DNA of 64,000 bases. Origin: Pontibacter aquaedesilientis. Lineage in GTDB: Bacteria > Bacteroidota > Bacteroidia > Cytophagales > Hymenobacteraceae. The position numbers were made by a program, and so were the translations under genes. Positions 17,822 through 26,212 of this stretch are shown one piece after another (positions within the stretch are counted from its first letter, which is position 1; the number at the start of each line of letters is the position of its first letter). The notes under the pieces are model-generated. The model had not been told where the DNA came from, searched no databases, and was given only the letters and a program-made list of their open reading frames with translations. The stretch is taken from NCBI RefSeq assembly GCF_014773225.1, contig NZ_JACXAJ010000002.1, positions 248,001-312,000 on the forward strand. The letters are read 5' to 3'.

Positions 17822-18325
17822 ATGTATATTAGTCTGTATTCGGCCAAGCAAATAAAGGAGATCAAAGAGTCAATGCTTTGGCTGGGTCTTTTTATGCTGA
17901 GCGGTGGTTTGGCGGCACTTCTTCATGACATAGCCATAAGGGATGAAACTCGCTGGTACTGGGCTGGAGCGGCATTCATAGTATTGCTCACTGGTGTGCT
18001 GCTGGTGGCTCTAGGTACTAACCGCCTTCATCTCAAAGAAGCATATTTTTCCATAACTCCGGCCAGCATCAGTTACAGGTTACACCACTTCAGTCAGCAT
18101 CAGATGATCTGCTGGCGGCAAATAGCAGGTATACAGGTGTCGGAAAGGTACGTGTTATTCGACCTCCACGGTGGCAGGCAGGTGCTCCTGAGGCTCAAGG
18201 CTATCCACAGCAACAATGTCGCCAGCCAAGTGGCAGCAGGCGTACAGGTGGCGGCGCTCGAGCATCGGGTAACGCTGAACGGGGTGCGATTCAATGCCCA
18301 CACTACCACCAGCGCCGGATTCTGA
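17822..18325 (+). CDS. Two-helix membrane protein with a PH-like domain (3 of 3)
   Basis: A 167-residue paralogue of the gene at 17000, about 40 percent identical by eye over the core. The helices are at about 17-37 and 45-67, followed by LHLKEAYFSITPASISYRL, MICWRQIAGIQVSERYVLFDL and the C-terminal VAAGVQVAALEHRVTLNGV. Unlike the first two it is set apart by a 330-bp gap and probably has its own promoter. A short GC hairpin (ATGCCG/CGGCAT, 18355-18366) follows. Confidence 0.72.
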   Translation: MYISLYSAKQIKEIKESMLWLGLFMLSGGLAALLHDIAIRDETRWYWAGAAFIVLLTGVLLVALGTNRLHLKEAYFSITPASISYRLHHFSQHQMICWRQIAGIQVSERYVLFDLHGGRQVLLRLKAIHSNNVASQVAAGVQVAALEHRVTLNGVRFNAHTTTSAGF

Positions 18326-18533
18326 CTTAAATGTTATAACGCAAGCCTCTTCTCATGCCGTCGGCATCTTTATTTTCACCTTTGCTTCAAACCCTAACGC
18401 CTGTCGTGGCCAGCGTCAAATCTGAAAGGCAGGCTTGTCACTTGCCCTTTTTGTGCGAACATACCGGTTGCTTTTAGGTACAGTTCTAGTATCACAACAT
18501 TTGTTTTCTGAAATTTGCAGCTTGATTGATTTT

Positions 18534-19700
18534 ATGGCTGAGCAGAAAACACGTGTGTATGGACTTCAATTTGGATTGCTGTGCTTAAGCTCCTTTCTCT
18601 TTTTTGCAAGTTTCAACATGATCATTCCGGAGCTGCCGAACTACATCACGAAGTTGGGCGGTGGCGAATACAAAGGACTCATCATTTCGCTTTTCACGCT
18701 GACTGCAGGTCTTTCGCGCCCTTTTAGCGGACAGCTGGCCGACAAAGTGGGCCGTGTGCCTGTTATGCTGGTTGGTGGGGCAGTTTGTATTTTTTGTGGA
18801 TTTCTGTACCCCATCACAGGGACGGTGGCCGCTTTTCTGCTTCTGCGCCTGGTGCATGGCTTCTCCACCGGCTTTACGCCTACGGGCACTGCCGCTTATG
18901 TTGCCGATATCATCCCGATGGAGCGGCGGGGCGAGGCCACCGGACTGCTGGGACTTTCCGGAAGCTTGGGTATGGCAGCTGGCCCGGCCATGGGTGCCGC
19001 CATTGCCAATAGCTATTCGCTCGATGCCATGTTCTATGCCTCCTCAGCTGCGGCGTTCCTGTCAGTGGCAGTGGTGGCCCGTATGCACGAGACATTGGAT
19101 AACCCCAACCGTTTCCGGATGGGCCTGCTGAAGATTTCGCGCAGCGAGATATTCGAGCCCCGCGTGCTGGATCCCTCCATCGTGATGCTGCTCACGGTTG
19201 TTTCCTATGGCGTTATCCTGACCATCATCCCCGATTTTAGCGAGCACTTGGGCATACAGAACAAAGGACTTTTCTTTACCAGTTTCACGCTTTCTTCGCT
19301 GGCGATCCGTTTTCTGGCTGGCCGGGCTTCCGATAAGTACGGCCGTATTCAGGTACTTAAAGTAAGCACCTTCCTGTTGGTGGTGGCAATGGGACTGATT
19401 GGCTGGTCCACCACTGCAACCGGGTTGTTGCTGGCCGCTGCGGTTTTCGGGGTGGCCGTTGGCATGAATTCTCCGACTGTTTTCGCCTGGACCATCGATC
19501 TGAGCCATCCTTCCCACCGCGGCAGGGCCATGGCTACAATGTATATAGCCCTGGAAGCAGGTATAGGCATAGGCGCCCTGGCCTCGGGCTGGCTCTATGC
19601 CAACGACACCAGTATGTTCCCGGTTGTTTTCTGGACAGGCGGAGCATGTGCGCTACTGGCGTTTTTGTACCTGATTTTCATTGTTAAAAATAAGGTATAA
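18534..19700 (+). CDS. MFS transporter (drug/metabolite efflux type)
   Basis: A 388-residue permease with about 12 helices. The start at 18534 (MAEQKTRVYGLQFG) is preferred: the in-frame extension to 18435 is not protein-like. The A-loop motif between helices 2 and 3 reads GQLADKVGRVPVM, repeated in the second half as GRASDKYGRIQVL, and motif C-like glycine-rich GLSGSLGMAAGPAMG is in helix 5. This is a proton-coupled exporter of the DHA/YfcJ-like kind. The substrate cannot be inferred from the neighbours. Confidence 0.85.
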   Translation: MAEQKTRVYGLQFGLLCLSSFLFFASFNMIIPELPNYITKLGGGEYKGLIISLFTLTAGLSRPFSGQLADKVGRVPVMLVGGAVCIFCGFLYPITGTVAAFLLLRLVHGFSTGFTPTGTAAYVADIIPMERRGEATGLLGLSGSLGMAAGPAMGAAIANSYSLDAMFYASSAAAFLSVAVVARMHETLDNPNRFRMGLLKISRSEIFEPRVLDPSIVMLLTVVSYGVILTIIPDFSEHLGIQNKGLFFTSFTLSSLAIRFLAGRASDKYGRIQVLKVSTFLLVVAMGLIGWSTTATGLLLAAAVFGVAVGMNSPTVFAWTIDLSHPSHRGRAMATMYIALEAGIGIGALASGWLYANDTSMFPVVFWTGGACALLAFLYLIFIVKNKV

Positions 19701-20069
19701 CATTCAGGTAGGCTACTTCGGAATGGGCCCCAACAGTGGGTATTACATTGCACAGAGGTATAACAACACCAAGTCCCGAACAGGCAGGTTAAACGTTTAA
19801 ACCCTTCCAACTAGGGTTTAACAACACAGTTCTCCGTCACCAGACGCGTGCGTATGCCTGTCGAACTGAAAGCGCCTCAGGCCTCGAGGAATTTTCTAAG
19901 GCATGCACCTCAAACAACTAAGGCATCGCTATAAATTCATGCTATACCTATACACGCCCTGTCAGCATACCGTATAGATTACTGTTGTATAAACCCTGGT
20001 GTGAAGCATGGCTTCAGCAGCCTGTTTTTGGCGCAAACTTCAGCCAGCACCATTTGTTCATTTAATCTT
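19701..20069. other. Intergenic region upstream of cysE
   Basis: 369 bp. A weak hairpin (TTAAACCC at 19797-19804, GGGTTTAA at 19814-19821) may terminate the MFS transcript. Three AGGTATA/TATACCT copies occur (near 19694, 19758 and 19944). No S-box, T-box or other riboswitch was recognised. Confidence 0.5.
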
Positions 20070-20912
20070 ATGACAGCAATCAACCAAGCCTTTGTCGAGC
20101 ATCTTACGAAAGTGCACCAGCAGTCGCGCCATGTAGTGCCTCACTCCATGAGCTGTGCTTTCCTGGACGGAGTGCTTCAGCTGCTTTTCCCCTCCCTGTC
20201 CGAACGGTCTTTCGGATCGCGCTCAGAAGTAGAGGCCTACCTGATGTTGCTACGCGCTGACCTGGAGCAAATACTTTTCAGGATAGAGGAGCGGCTGCCG
20301 GACAAGCCGAATGAGATTGCCGCTGCTTATTTCGAGGCCTTGCCACACCTGCAGCAGCAACTCAACGACGACGCCGCTGCAATTGAGGCAGGAGACCCCG
20401 CTGCTGTGAATGTGGATGAGGTTATCCGGACGTACCCTGGTTTCTTTGCCGTGGCCGTATACCGGTTGGCGCATGAGTTCTGCAGCATGGGTGTGCCTTT
20501 GCTGCCACGCGTGTTATCCGCGTATGCCCACACCAAAACAGGTATAGACATTCACCCCAAAGCCCACATCGGCGCTCGTTTCTGCATAGATCATGGTACT
20601 GGCGTTGTAATTGGCGAGACGACCTTGATTGGTGATGATGTGAAGGTATACCAGGGCGTAACTTTAGGAGCTCTAAGCGTGGAAAAGTCGATGGCCAATA
20701 TCAAGCGCCATCCCACCATTGAGGACCAGGTGGTGATTTACGCCGGGGCAACCATACTGGGAGGCAACACGGTGGTCGGAAGAAACAGCATCATTGGGGG
20801 AAACGTGTGGCTGACCGAGAGCGTGCCCCCCTATGCCCGGGTGTACCACCGGCCTCAGATAAAAGTAAGTTATTACAACGACCCGGCCGAAATTCTGAAT
20901 TACTCAATTTAA
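20070..20912 (+). CDS. cysE: Serine O-acetyltransferase
   Basis: A 280-residue enzyme that makes O-acetylserine from serine and acetyl-CoA, the first step of cysteine synthesis. The start at 20070 (MTAINQAFVEHL) is chosen over one 23 codons upstream. The N-terminal helical domain is followed by the left-handed beta-helix from IDIHPKAHIGARFCIDHGTG (catalytic His in DHGTG) through IGETTLIGDDVKVYQGVTLGA and the hexapeptide coils IYAGATILGGNTVVGRN. It lies 15 bp upstream of cysK in a clear two-gene operon. Confidence 0.93.
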   Translation: MTAINQAFVEHLTKVHQQSRHVVPHSMSCAFLDGVLQLLFPSLSERSFGSRSEVEAYLMLLRADLEQILFRIEERLPDKPNEIAAAYFEALPHLQQQLNDDAAAIEAGDPAAVNVDEVIRTYPGFFAVAVYRLAHEFCSMGVPLLPRVLSAYAHTKTGIDIHPKAHIGARFCIDHGTGVVIGETTLIGDDVKVYQGVTLGALSVEKSMANIKRHPTIEDQVVIYAGATILGGNTVVGRNSIIGGNVWLTESVPPYARVYHRPQIKVSYYNDPAEILNYSI

Positions 20913-20927
20913 AGACATAGAACACAA

Positions 20928-21845
20928 ATGAAAGCGAAAGATATTCTGGAGACGATAGGGAAAACACCCCACGTCCGCATAAACAGGCTGTTTGGAGACA
21001 AGGCTGAGGTATGGATGAAGCTGGAACGAGCCAATCCCAGTGGGAGTATAAAAGACCGCATAGCGCTGGCCATGATTGACGATGCTGAGACCAAAGGCCT
21101 ATTGAAAAAGAACAGCGTGATCATAGAGCCTACCTCTGGCAACACGGGGGTCGGGTTGGCGATGGTGGCAGCTGTTAAAGGGTACCACCTGATACTGGTT
21201 ATGCCCGAATCGATGTCGATAGAAAGGCGGCGGCTGATGGCGGCCTACGGGGCCAAGTTGGAGCTGACACCCCGTGAGAAAGGTATGAAGGGTGCTATTG
21301 AGCGGGCACGCGAAATGCTGGACGAACATGAAAACTCCTGGATGCCCATGCAGTTCGACAACGAGGCCAATACCCAAGTGCATATCGAAACCACAGCACA
21401 AGAGATTCTGGCTGATTTCCCGGAAGGCTTCGATTACCTGATCACCGGGGTCGGCACGGGCGGGCACATCACTGGGGTTGCGAAAGTGCTCAAACACCAT
21501 TTTCCAAACCTGAAGGTATACGCTGTGGAACCGGCTGCCTCCCCCGTGCTCAGCGGCGGCCAGCCTGGGCCACACCCCATCCAAGGTATAGGGGCTGGTT
21601 TTGTGCCTGGCATTATGGACACCAGCCTGTTGGACGGTGTCGTGCCGATAGCAGCCGACGATGCCTTCGATTATGCCCGAAGGGCAGCCATGGAAGAAGG
21701 AATCTTTATCGGAGTTTCGTCGGGAGCCTCATTGGCGGCGGTGCAGAAAAAACTCGATGAGGAAATAAAAGAAGGGGCCCGGGTGCTTACCTTTTGCTAC
21801 GATACCGGGGAACGCTATTTGTCGGTGGAGGGCTTATTCGTCTGA
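20928..21845 (+). CDS. cysK: Cysteine synthase (O-acetylserine sulfhydrylase)
   Basis: A 305-residue PLP enzyme that joins sulfide to O-acetylserine. The PLP lysine is Lys42 in [11 protein letters not shown], the substrate loop is PTSGNTG (68-74), the phosphate-binding loop is [10 protein letters not shown], and [10 protein letters not shown] contains the pyridine-nitrogen serine. Residues [10 protein letters not shown] match the CysK/CysM family. It is the second gene of cysE-cysK, so the products probably form the cysteine synthase complex. CysK and CysM are not separable here with certainty. Confidence 0.93.
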   Translation: MKAKDILETIGKTPHVRINRLFGDKAEVWMKLERANPSGSIKDRIALAMIDDAETKGLLKKNSVIIEPTSGNTGVGLAMVAAVKGYHLILVMPESMSIERRRLMAAYGAKLELTPREKGMKGAIERAREMLDEHENSWMPMQFDNEANTQVHIETTAQEILADFPEGFDYLITGVGTGGHITGVAKVLKHHFPNLKVYAVEPAASPVLSGGQPGPHPIQGIGAGFVPGIMDTSLLDGVVPIAADDAFDYARRAAMEEGIFIGVSSGASLAAVQKKLDEEIKEGARVLTFCYDTGERYLSVEGLFV

Positions 21846-21862
21846 TCGCAGTTTAGTCGCAT

Positions 21863-21899
21863 GCAGCCTGCTGTCTATACCTAGTAGGCGGCAGGCTGC
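21863..21899. terminator. Bidirectional terminator-like hairpin between cysK and DUF2267 gene
   Basis: Inverted repeat GCAGCCTGC (21863-21871) / GCAGGCTGC (21891-21899) with a 19-nt loop containing TATACCT, between convergent genes. No strong T-run on either side. Confidence 0.5.
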
Positions 21900-21910
21900 G
21901 TGCGTGCAGA

Positions 21911-22345
21911 CTAGGCAGCCAGAAGCTCCTGTATGTCTTGTTGCAGAGACTCCTTTGCCTTTTGTAGCTGGCCATCGTTCATGTTTCTTTCCAGCACCTG
22001 GAATACCGACCTGAAGGCTGCCGTTATCTCTTCGTCCTGCTGAAAGTCGTTGTTGGCGGCGAAGGCATTTTTGCTCCGGATGTAATTGACCCACTCGTGC
22101 GCGTCCCGTATTCTGACAGGTACTTTATTGAGGTCATACTGGTCGAAGTATATACCTTTCCAAAAGACGGGGAGCTGGGAGGCAAAGTGAACAGCCTCGG
22201 GTACAGGTAACCTGTCGCGCATGGCATGGAGCACAGCCCTGAAAATCCGCCCTGCCTTGTTCATATCGTCGGTATCTAGTTCCGCTGCCACCTCTTGCAG
22301 CAGTACCGTTGCATTCTTGATGTTGTCTTCAAAGTTAAATGGCAT
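21911..22345 (-). CDS. DUF2267 domain protein
   Basis: A 144-residue all-helical cytoplasmic protein. The start at 22345 (MPFNFEDNIKNA) is supported by a strong Shine-Dalgarno sequence (AAGGAGGG) 5 bp upstream, unusual for this genome. The features AGRIFRAVLHAMRDRLPVPEAVHFASQLP and the following WKGIYFDQYDL are typical of DUF2267. The family is of unknown function, often in stress-related loci. Confidence 0.85.
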   Translation of the reverse strand: MPFNFEDNIKNATVLLQEVAAELDTDDMNKAGRIFRAVLHAMRDRLPVPEAVHFASQLPVFWKGIYFDQYDLNKVPVRIRDAHEWVNYIRSKNAFAANNDFQQDEEITAAFRSVFQVLERNMNDGQLQKAKESLQQDIQELLAA

Positions 22346-22517
22346 AGTTCCCTCCTTCTTATGATGGTTGCATCCTATAAGGTACGTCCGAAAGCGGGGC
22401 ATGGTCTAAAACCAAGGCTGGACTTGGCAGGGCATTGTGCTTATCAAACCCTGGCAACGAGCTGGCCCATAGTTTGGTATAGGCCGACTCATTGCAAAAG
22501 GAGGTTTGAGATTCTAT

Positions 22518-23093
22518 TTATTGGTTTCTGGTGTTAGCAATTCGGTGCTCTGCCAATGCACTTTCTTTCATTGCCGTTACCATGGAGGAAGTAGTTTTCT
22601 CCAAAGCATTTTCAGGAGCGTAGGAGTTTGTGCTAACTTTCTTTTTGCCCTTTTTAGTTGATTTTAAGATGGCCTCGGCAGCCACAAGCTTCGTTTGCAA
22701 TTCGCAGGCTACTGGTCTTGCCGGTATACAGTAACGCTGCATTCTGAAATCAGTCATTTCGTACCTGAGTTTTCCATCTTCCAGCTCAAGGGTCAGGGTA
22801 TACCCAAGGCGTTGCTTTTCGGTCGTAGTGCCATCATCTACAATGATATCGGTAAAGGCTTTGCCACTCAGTCTGCCTGTATCATCCGTTACAAGCTGCA
22901 TGGCATTTTCCCCAGCGCCATAGGTATTGTAAAAAGCCTTCATGCGCAGGTATAGTTCTGCTTGCGACACACCTTTGGCGTCGATCAGGCCGGTATAAAT
23001 AATGTGTCCGGACTTCTTATCAATCGGGGTCGAATTTTGAGCAAAAGAAGAGAAAGAAACCAGGAAAATCAAAAAGGGTAGAAAGTGTTTCAT
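22518..23093 (-). CDS. DUF4468 (TBP-like fold) secreted protein
   Basis: A 191-residue exported protein with a signal peptide ending SSFAQ. The region from SGHIIYTGLIDAKGVSQAELYLRMKAF to LTLELEDGKLRYEMTDFRM matches DUF4468 'domain with TBP-like fold', common in Bacteroidota and of unknown function. The C-terminal 50 residues are Lys/Ser/Thr-rich and likely flexible. It is transcribed away from the accessory region to its right. Confidence 0.8.
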   Translation of the reverse strand: MKHFLPFLIFLVSFSSFAQNSTPIDKKSGHIIYTGLIDAKGVSQAELYLRMKAFYNTYGAGENAMQLVTDDTGRLSGKAFTDIIVDDGTTTEKQRLGYTLTLELEDGKLRYEMTDFRMQRYCIPARPVACELQTKLVAAEAILKSTKKGKKKVSTNSYAPENALEKTTSSMVTAMKESALAEHRIANTRNQ

Positions 23094-23294
23094 AGGGCTT
23101 TATAGCTATATGGTTATAAAACACTTTACGAATATTTAATAATTAAAAAGTGGATATAAAGTATGCAATTTGTGGTTTTATGAACAAATTGTGTAAAAAA
23201 CCCTTGGTTTTTGATTTTATACGCTTTGATTTTAAGGTAGTTAGGAAGAATTGTCTTGAGACTGCTTTGAGTGATTAAGTGTTGTGGGTTTTAG

Positions 23295-23408
23295 TTAGGT
23301 GTTTCTCCCGGCGTTATACTGTGCCAGCCTGATCTCCATGTCCTGGCAGCTGCCCACATAGTAGTGGTCGGTTTTCTTAGAGTAAAGTATATAGGTATAG
23401 TAGGCCAT
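23295..23408 (-). pseudogene. Truncated GIY-YIG nuclease copy
   Basis: A 37-codon remnant reading MAYYTYILYSKKTDHYYVGSCQDMEIRL... and ending at a stop after AGRNT. It is nearly identical to the first half of the GIY-YIG gene at 23747, then lacks the rest. It is part of a 175-bp direct duplication (23299-23473 versus 23638-23812). The catalytic Arg is retained but the C-terminal Glu region is gone, so it is a fragment. Confidence 0.8.
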
Positions 23409-23473
23409 CAAACAAAAAAGGCAACCCGTATAGGTTGCCTTTGTGGAGAATATCGGAGTCGAACCGATGACCT
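23299..23473. repeat. 175-bp direct repeat, copy 1 (GIY-YIG 5' part + terminator + tRNA-Ala 3' part)
   Basis: Matches 23638-23812 at a constant offset of 339 bp with few differences, covering the start of the GIY-YIG gene, a hairpin and the tRNA-Ala T-arm/acceptor region. It shows that a tRNA plus GIY-YIG unit was duplicated in tandem. Confidence 0.85.
23414..23441 (-). terminator. tRNA-type terminator, copy 1
   Basis: Stem AAGGCAACC / GGTTGCCTT with a 6-nt loop; on the minus strand it is followed by a run of T. It follows the pseudo-tRNA and precedes the GIY-YIG remnant. Confidence 0.7.
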
Positions 23474-23514
23474 TCCCGAAAGCCTTCGGGACGCTCTAGC
23501 CAGCTGAGCTGATC
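23444..23514 (-). pseudogene. Pseudo-tRNA-Ala with altered anticodon arm
   Basis: On the minus strand the D-arm, T-arm and 3' acceptor strand match the intact tRNA-Ala at 38783, but the first four bases of the 5' acceptor strand do not pair (ATCT instead of GGGG). The anticodon arm is TCCCGAAGGCTTTCGGGA: 18 nt instead of 17, able to form a 7-bp stem with a GGCT tetraloop. It is not expected to work as a tRNA. The GIY-YIG reading frame ends inside it. Confidence 0.8.
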
Positions 23515-23747
23515 AGATACTCGATATACCTGCGGCTTTTTTTTCTTTTAATTTCTGTTTCCCTTGCTCTCGCCAACTGGCTTGTTGGGTAAGTTTCACT
23601 ATACCTTAATACCCATGGAGCCCCTGCTTTGGTGGATGTGTTTCTGCCTGCGTTGTGCTGTGCCAGCCTGATCTCCATGTCCTGGCAGCTGCCCACATAG
23701 TAGCGGTCGGTTTTCTCAGAGTAAAGTATATAGGTATAGCAGGCCAT
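23496..23747 (-). CDS. GIY-YIG nuclease family protein
   Basis: An 83-residue single-domain nuclease. The start at 23747 (MACYTYILYS) is chosen because the upstream extension is only the translation of the tRNA 3' end. The GIY-YIG elements are CYTYILYS and YYVGSCQDMEIRLAQHNAG (catalytic Arg in EIRL), and the Glu region is ARARETEIKRKKSRRYIEYL. The last residues (ISSAG, stop) are encoded by pseudo-tRNA-Ala sequence at 23496-23514, so the gene is fused to it. Homologues are small DNA nucleases of unknown cellular role. Confidence 0.82.
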   Translation of the reverse strand: MACYTYILYSEKTDRYYVGSCQDMEIRLAQHNAGRNTSTKAGAPWVLRYSETYPTSQLARARETEIKRKKSRRYIEYLISSAG

Positions 23748-23812
23748 CAAACAAAAAAGGCAACCCGTATAGGTTGCCTTTGTGGAGAATATCGGAGTCG
23801 AACCGATGACCT
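23638..23812. repeat. 175-bp direct repeat, copy 2
   Basis: Second copy of the repeat at 23299-23473. It includes the intact start of the GIY-YIG gene, the hairpin at 23753-23780 and most of the left att site. Confidence 0.85.
23753..23780 (-). terminator. tRNA-type terminator, copy 2
   Basis: Same hairpin as 23414-23441 (stem AAGGCAACC / GGTTGCCTT, then T-run on the minus strand). Before the element integrated it would have terminated tRNA-Ala. Confidence 0.7.
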
Positions 23813-23827
23813 CTTGCATGCCATGCA
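23782..23827. repeat. attL: 46-bp copy of the tRNA-Ala 3' part
   Basis: Identical to 38782-38827. It covers the acceptor 3' strand, T-arm, variable loop and the anticodon loop of tRNA-Ala(GGC) and stops there. The distance between the copies is 15,000 bp, which gives the size of the integrated element. This is the typical product of tyrosine-recombinase integration into a tRNA gene. Confidence 0.92.
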
Positions 23828-23950
23828 GGAAAAGTACCTTTTCTGCTACTTTCATCTAATTTCATTCTGTTACAAAACCCTTAAGTGGAACGCTTAAGAG
23901 CCTATATCTGTTTCTTCTAATATCATCTGTTTTCATTTATTTTCTAACTC

Positions 23951-23967
23951 TGTGTGCAAATTGTGTG
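23951..23967. repeat. Putative arm-type integrase site, left
   Basis: A 17-bp sequence TGTGTGCAAATTGTGTG repeated exactly at 38716-38732 in the same orientation, 123 bp inside attL. Shared short repeats at both ends just inside the att cores are what arm-type binding sites of a tyrosine recombinase look like. Confidence 0.6.
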
Positions 23968-23988
23968 TGCAAATTTTACTGAAAGCTT

Positions 23989-25227
23989 ATGTTTGATTAC
24001 TCAGATAACGGAATCACAGTATCCGCAATGTTGGATACCAGGAGAGCTAACAAATTAGGGTTATTTCCTGCCAAAATACGTGTCACTTACCAACGGCAAC
24101 GCCAATATTATTCAACAGGAAAGTGCTTGGCTGAAGATGACTGGGAAAAGTTGCTTAACAGTAGAAGCAGGGAGCTGAACGAGATAAGAAGCTCTATACA
24201 GGTTACAGCTGAAAAGGTACGAGACGCTATTAAGGAGCTTATTAAAAGTGATACGTTTTCATTTGAAGCATTGAATAAGCGACTGGGAAATGCAACGGGG
24301 GATACGCTGAATACAGCTTTTACAGCTAAAATTGAAAGCCTGAGAGCACAAGGCAAAGTAAGTACTGCAGACTGGTATAAGTATACGCTCCGTAGTATTA
24401 AGCTATTTGCTGGTAAGCAAGTTAAATACTCGCAGGTTACTATTGATTGGCTCCAGCGGTATGAAAAGAGTTTACTTAAAGAAAACAAGAGCTACACTAC
24501 TATATCAATGTACATGCGTGCTCTGCAAGTAATCATAAATGAAGCAAAGTCTGCAGGTGTAATCAAACCCTCCCAGCATCCGTTTGGTAAGGGAAAGTAT
24601 GAAATACCACAACACGAGGGGCGAAATATTGCCTTGACTATTGGAGAGATTGCTAAAATAGTGGACTACCAGTGTAAGACGGAAACAGAAGAAAGGTGCC
24701 GTGATTTGTGGTTTTTCTCTTACCTCTGCAACGGTGCCAACATTACAGATATATGTAAGCTCAAATTTTCAAACATCGACAATGGGGAGATTTCCTTTTA
24801 CAGACAGAAGACAATAGCCAAAGCAAAGAAGAAAAAACAAATACATGCTGTAATCACACCCGAGATGCAGGCTATAATTGAGAAGTGGGGAAACAGCAAC
24901 TCTGAGCCTAATAACTATATTTTCTCTTTTCTACTTGGTGATGAAACTCCTGAAGATGAAAGGCGCATCATAAAAAACATAACGAGCCTGATGAATAAGA
25001 AGATGAAAGACATTGGTAAGGAGTTAGGGATAGGTAGTATTAGCACTTACACAGCTCGGCACAGTTATGCTACCGTACTAAAGCGCTCGGGTGCCAATAT
25101 GGCCTATATTTCTGAAACACTGGGGCATAGTGACTTGAAAACCACTGAAAACTATATGGCAAGGTTCGAGAAAGAAGAACGTTTGAAGAATGCTGCACTA
25201 CTGACAAATTTCAAAAAAGCATCTTGA
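23989..25227 (+). CDS. Tyrosine recombinase (site-specific integrase)
   Basis: A 412-residue integrase of the Bacteroidota conjugative-transposon type. An N-terminal arm-binding domain (about 1-90) and SAM-like core-binding domain (about 110-205) precede the catalytic domain. Seen: Arg357 and His358 in YTARHSYAT, His380 in LGHSDLK and the nucleophile Tyr389 in TTENYMARF. The first catalytic Arg position has Asn (CNGANITDICKLKF), and the HxxR histidine is Tyr354, both common variations in this subfamily. It starts 161 bp inside attL and surely drives integration and excision. Confidence 0.93.
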   Translation: MFDYSDNGITVSAMLDTRRANKLGLFPAKIRVTYQRQRQYYSTGKCLAEDDWEKLLNSRSRELNEIRSSIQVTAEKVRDAIKELIKSDTFSFEALNKRLGNATGDTLNTAFTAKIESLRAQGKVSTADWYKYTLRSIKLFAGKQVKYSQVTIDWLQRYEKSLLKENKSYTTISMYMRALQVIINEAKSAGVIKPSQHPFGKGKYEIPQHEGRNIALTIGEIAKIVDYQCKTETEERCRDLWFFSYLCNGANITDICKLKFSNIDNGEISFYRQKTIAKAKKKKQIHAVITPEMQAIIEKWGNSNSEPNNYIFSFLLGDETPEDERRIIKNITSLMNKKMKDIGKELGIGSISTYTARHSYATVLKRSGANMAYISETLGHSDLKTTENYMARFEKEERLKNAALLTNFKKAS

Positions 25228-25228
25228 T

Positions 25229-26113
25229 ATGGCAGCCTCCATTACTTACAGGAATTACAATGTATTTATTCAGGAGTATGAAGAAGCTTTAATAGAGATA
25301 AGCAGTCAATTGAATGGCTTCGTAAGTGATTCCCGTAAAATTTATGCTTATCGTTCGAACAGCTATGAAAGGTTCTTGGAAGAATTTGAGGAGGTAATCA
25401 TTAATAATTTGGAGCATGGTGCCTCAATTAAGTCATATATGGCTAAAGTGTACTATGAGGGTGTATGCCGTCTTTTGTTGCGATTTCAAATGCTGGAGGC
25501 AAGAATGCTGGCATCACTTAATGAAGATTGGGATAAGGCCCTTAAGAATGAAACATTTATTGTCATTCGAACCGCTTATATTGATAACCTATCTTTCTTA
25601 GCAGGTCACATCTTTTCTTTGAATCAAAAGCACGCTATAGCCCCTCTCAAATTATTTACCCAAGTAGAACTCAAAGATTTTAACATTTCGGGTGAGTATA
25701 TAGGTGGGAATGTTGACAAGGTACCGCCTAAAGCGAAGCCAACCGTAAATCTGACCCTTAAAGATATATGGCGTCCTAACAGCTCGGGGAATAAGGATGA
25801 ATATGATGCTCTGATTGAATATTTGAAGGAAGAAAACTTAGATATTGAGGGGCCATTCATCACTGAGCAAAGGGGCCAACTGCATTGGAATAAAAACCCT
25901 CAAAAAGGATGGATACAATACATTGCAGCTCTTGTTCATATTTGTATCAAGAAGAAGTGGATACTTGACCAATACTCAGCTCCGCAGTTAGCAAGCATAC
26001 TAAGCAACACCTTTAATGTAAGATTCAACCATAAGCCGCTTCAGCAAGTCGCGGCTTCACCTACTGAAGCAAAATATCTAAAACCATTTAAGGATTTACC
26101 TGCTAATCTCTAA
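25229..26113 (+). CDS. RteC-like element protein (weak similarity)
   Basis: A 294-residue, mostly helical, soluble protein starting 1 bp after the integrase stop. I do not recognise it firmly. The C-terminal part (LHWNKNPQKGWIQYIAALVHICIKKKWI and FNVRFNHKPLQQV) resembles the C-terminal domain of RteC, a regulator of excision in Bacteroides elements. The middle linker (KVPPKAKPTVNLTLKDIW) is Lys/Pro-rich. Position next to integrase suits a role in element control. It could instead be an unrelated element protein. Confidence 0.55.
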   Translation: MAASITYRNYNVFIQEYEEALIEISSQLNGFVSDSRKIYAYRSNSYERFLEEFEEVIINNLEHGASIKSYMAKVYYEGVCRLLLRFQMLEARMLASLNEDWDKALKNETFIVIRTAYIDNLSFLAGHIFSLNQKHAIAPLKLFTQVELKDFNISGEYIGGNVDKVPPKAKPTVNLTLKDIWRPNSSGNKDEYDALIEYLKEENLDIEGPFITEQRGQLHWNKNPQKGWIQYIAALVHICIKKKWILDQYSAPQLASILSNTFNVRFNHKPLQQVAASPTEAKYLKPFKDLPANL

Positions 26114-26187
26114 TCTACCTGAATTACCTATTGTTACTGATGGGTATTTCAGGTAGGAAAAGCGCAAAAAAATGCTATATTATTGTA

Positions 26188-26212
26188 GGCAGAAACCAAA
26201 ACTAATTCTGCC
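26188..26212. promoter_or_regulatory. Inverted repeat at the HTH gene start
   Basis: GGCAGAA (26188-26194) / TTCTGCC (26206-26212) directly abuts the ATG at 26213. It could be an operator for the HTH protein or an mRNA hairpin that hides the start. Confidence 0.5.

Noticed and set aside
19701..20069. A sulfur or cysteine riboswitch upstream of cysE
   Set aside because: Only a weak terminator-like hairpin is present; no S-box, SAM-II or T-box pattern was recognised.
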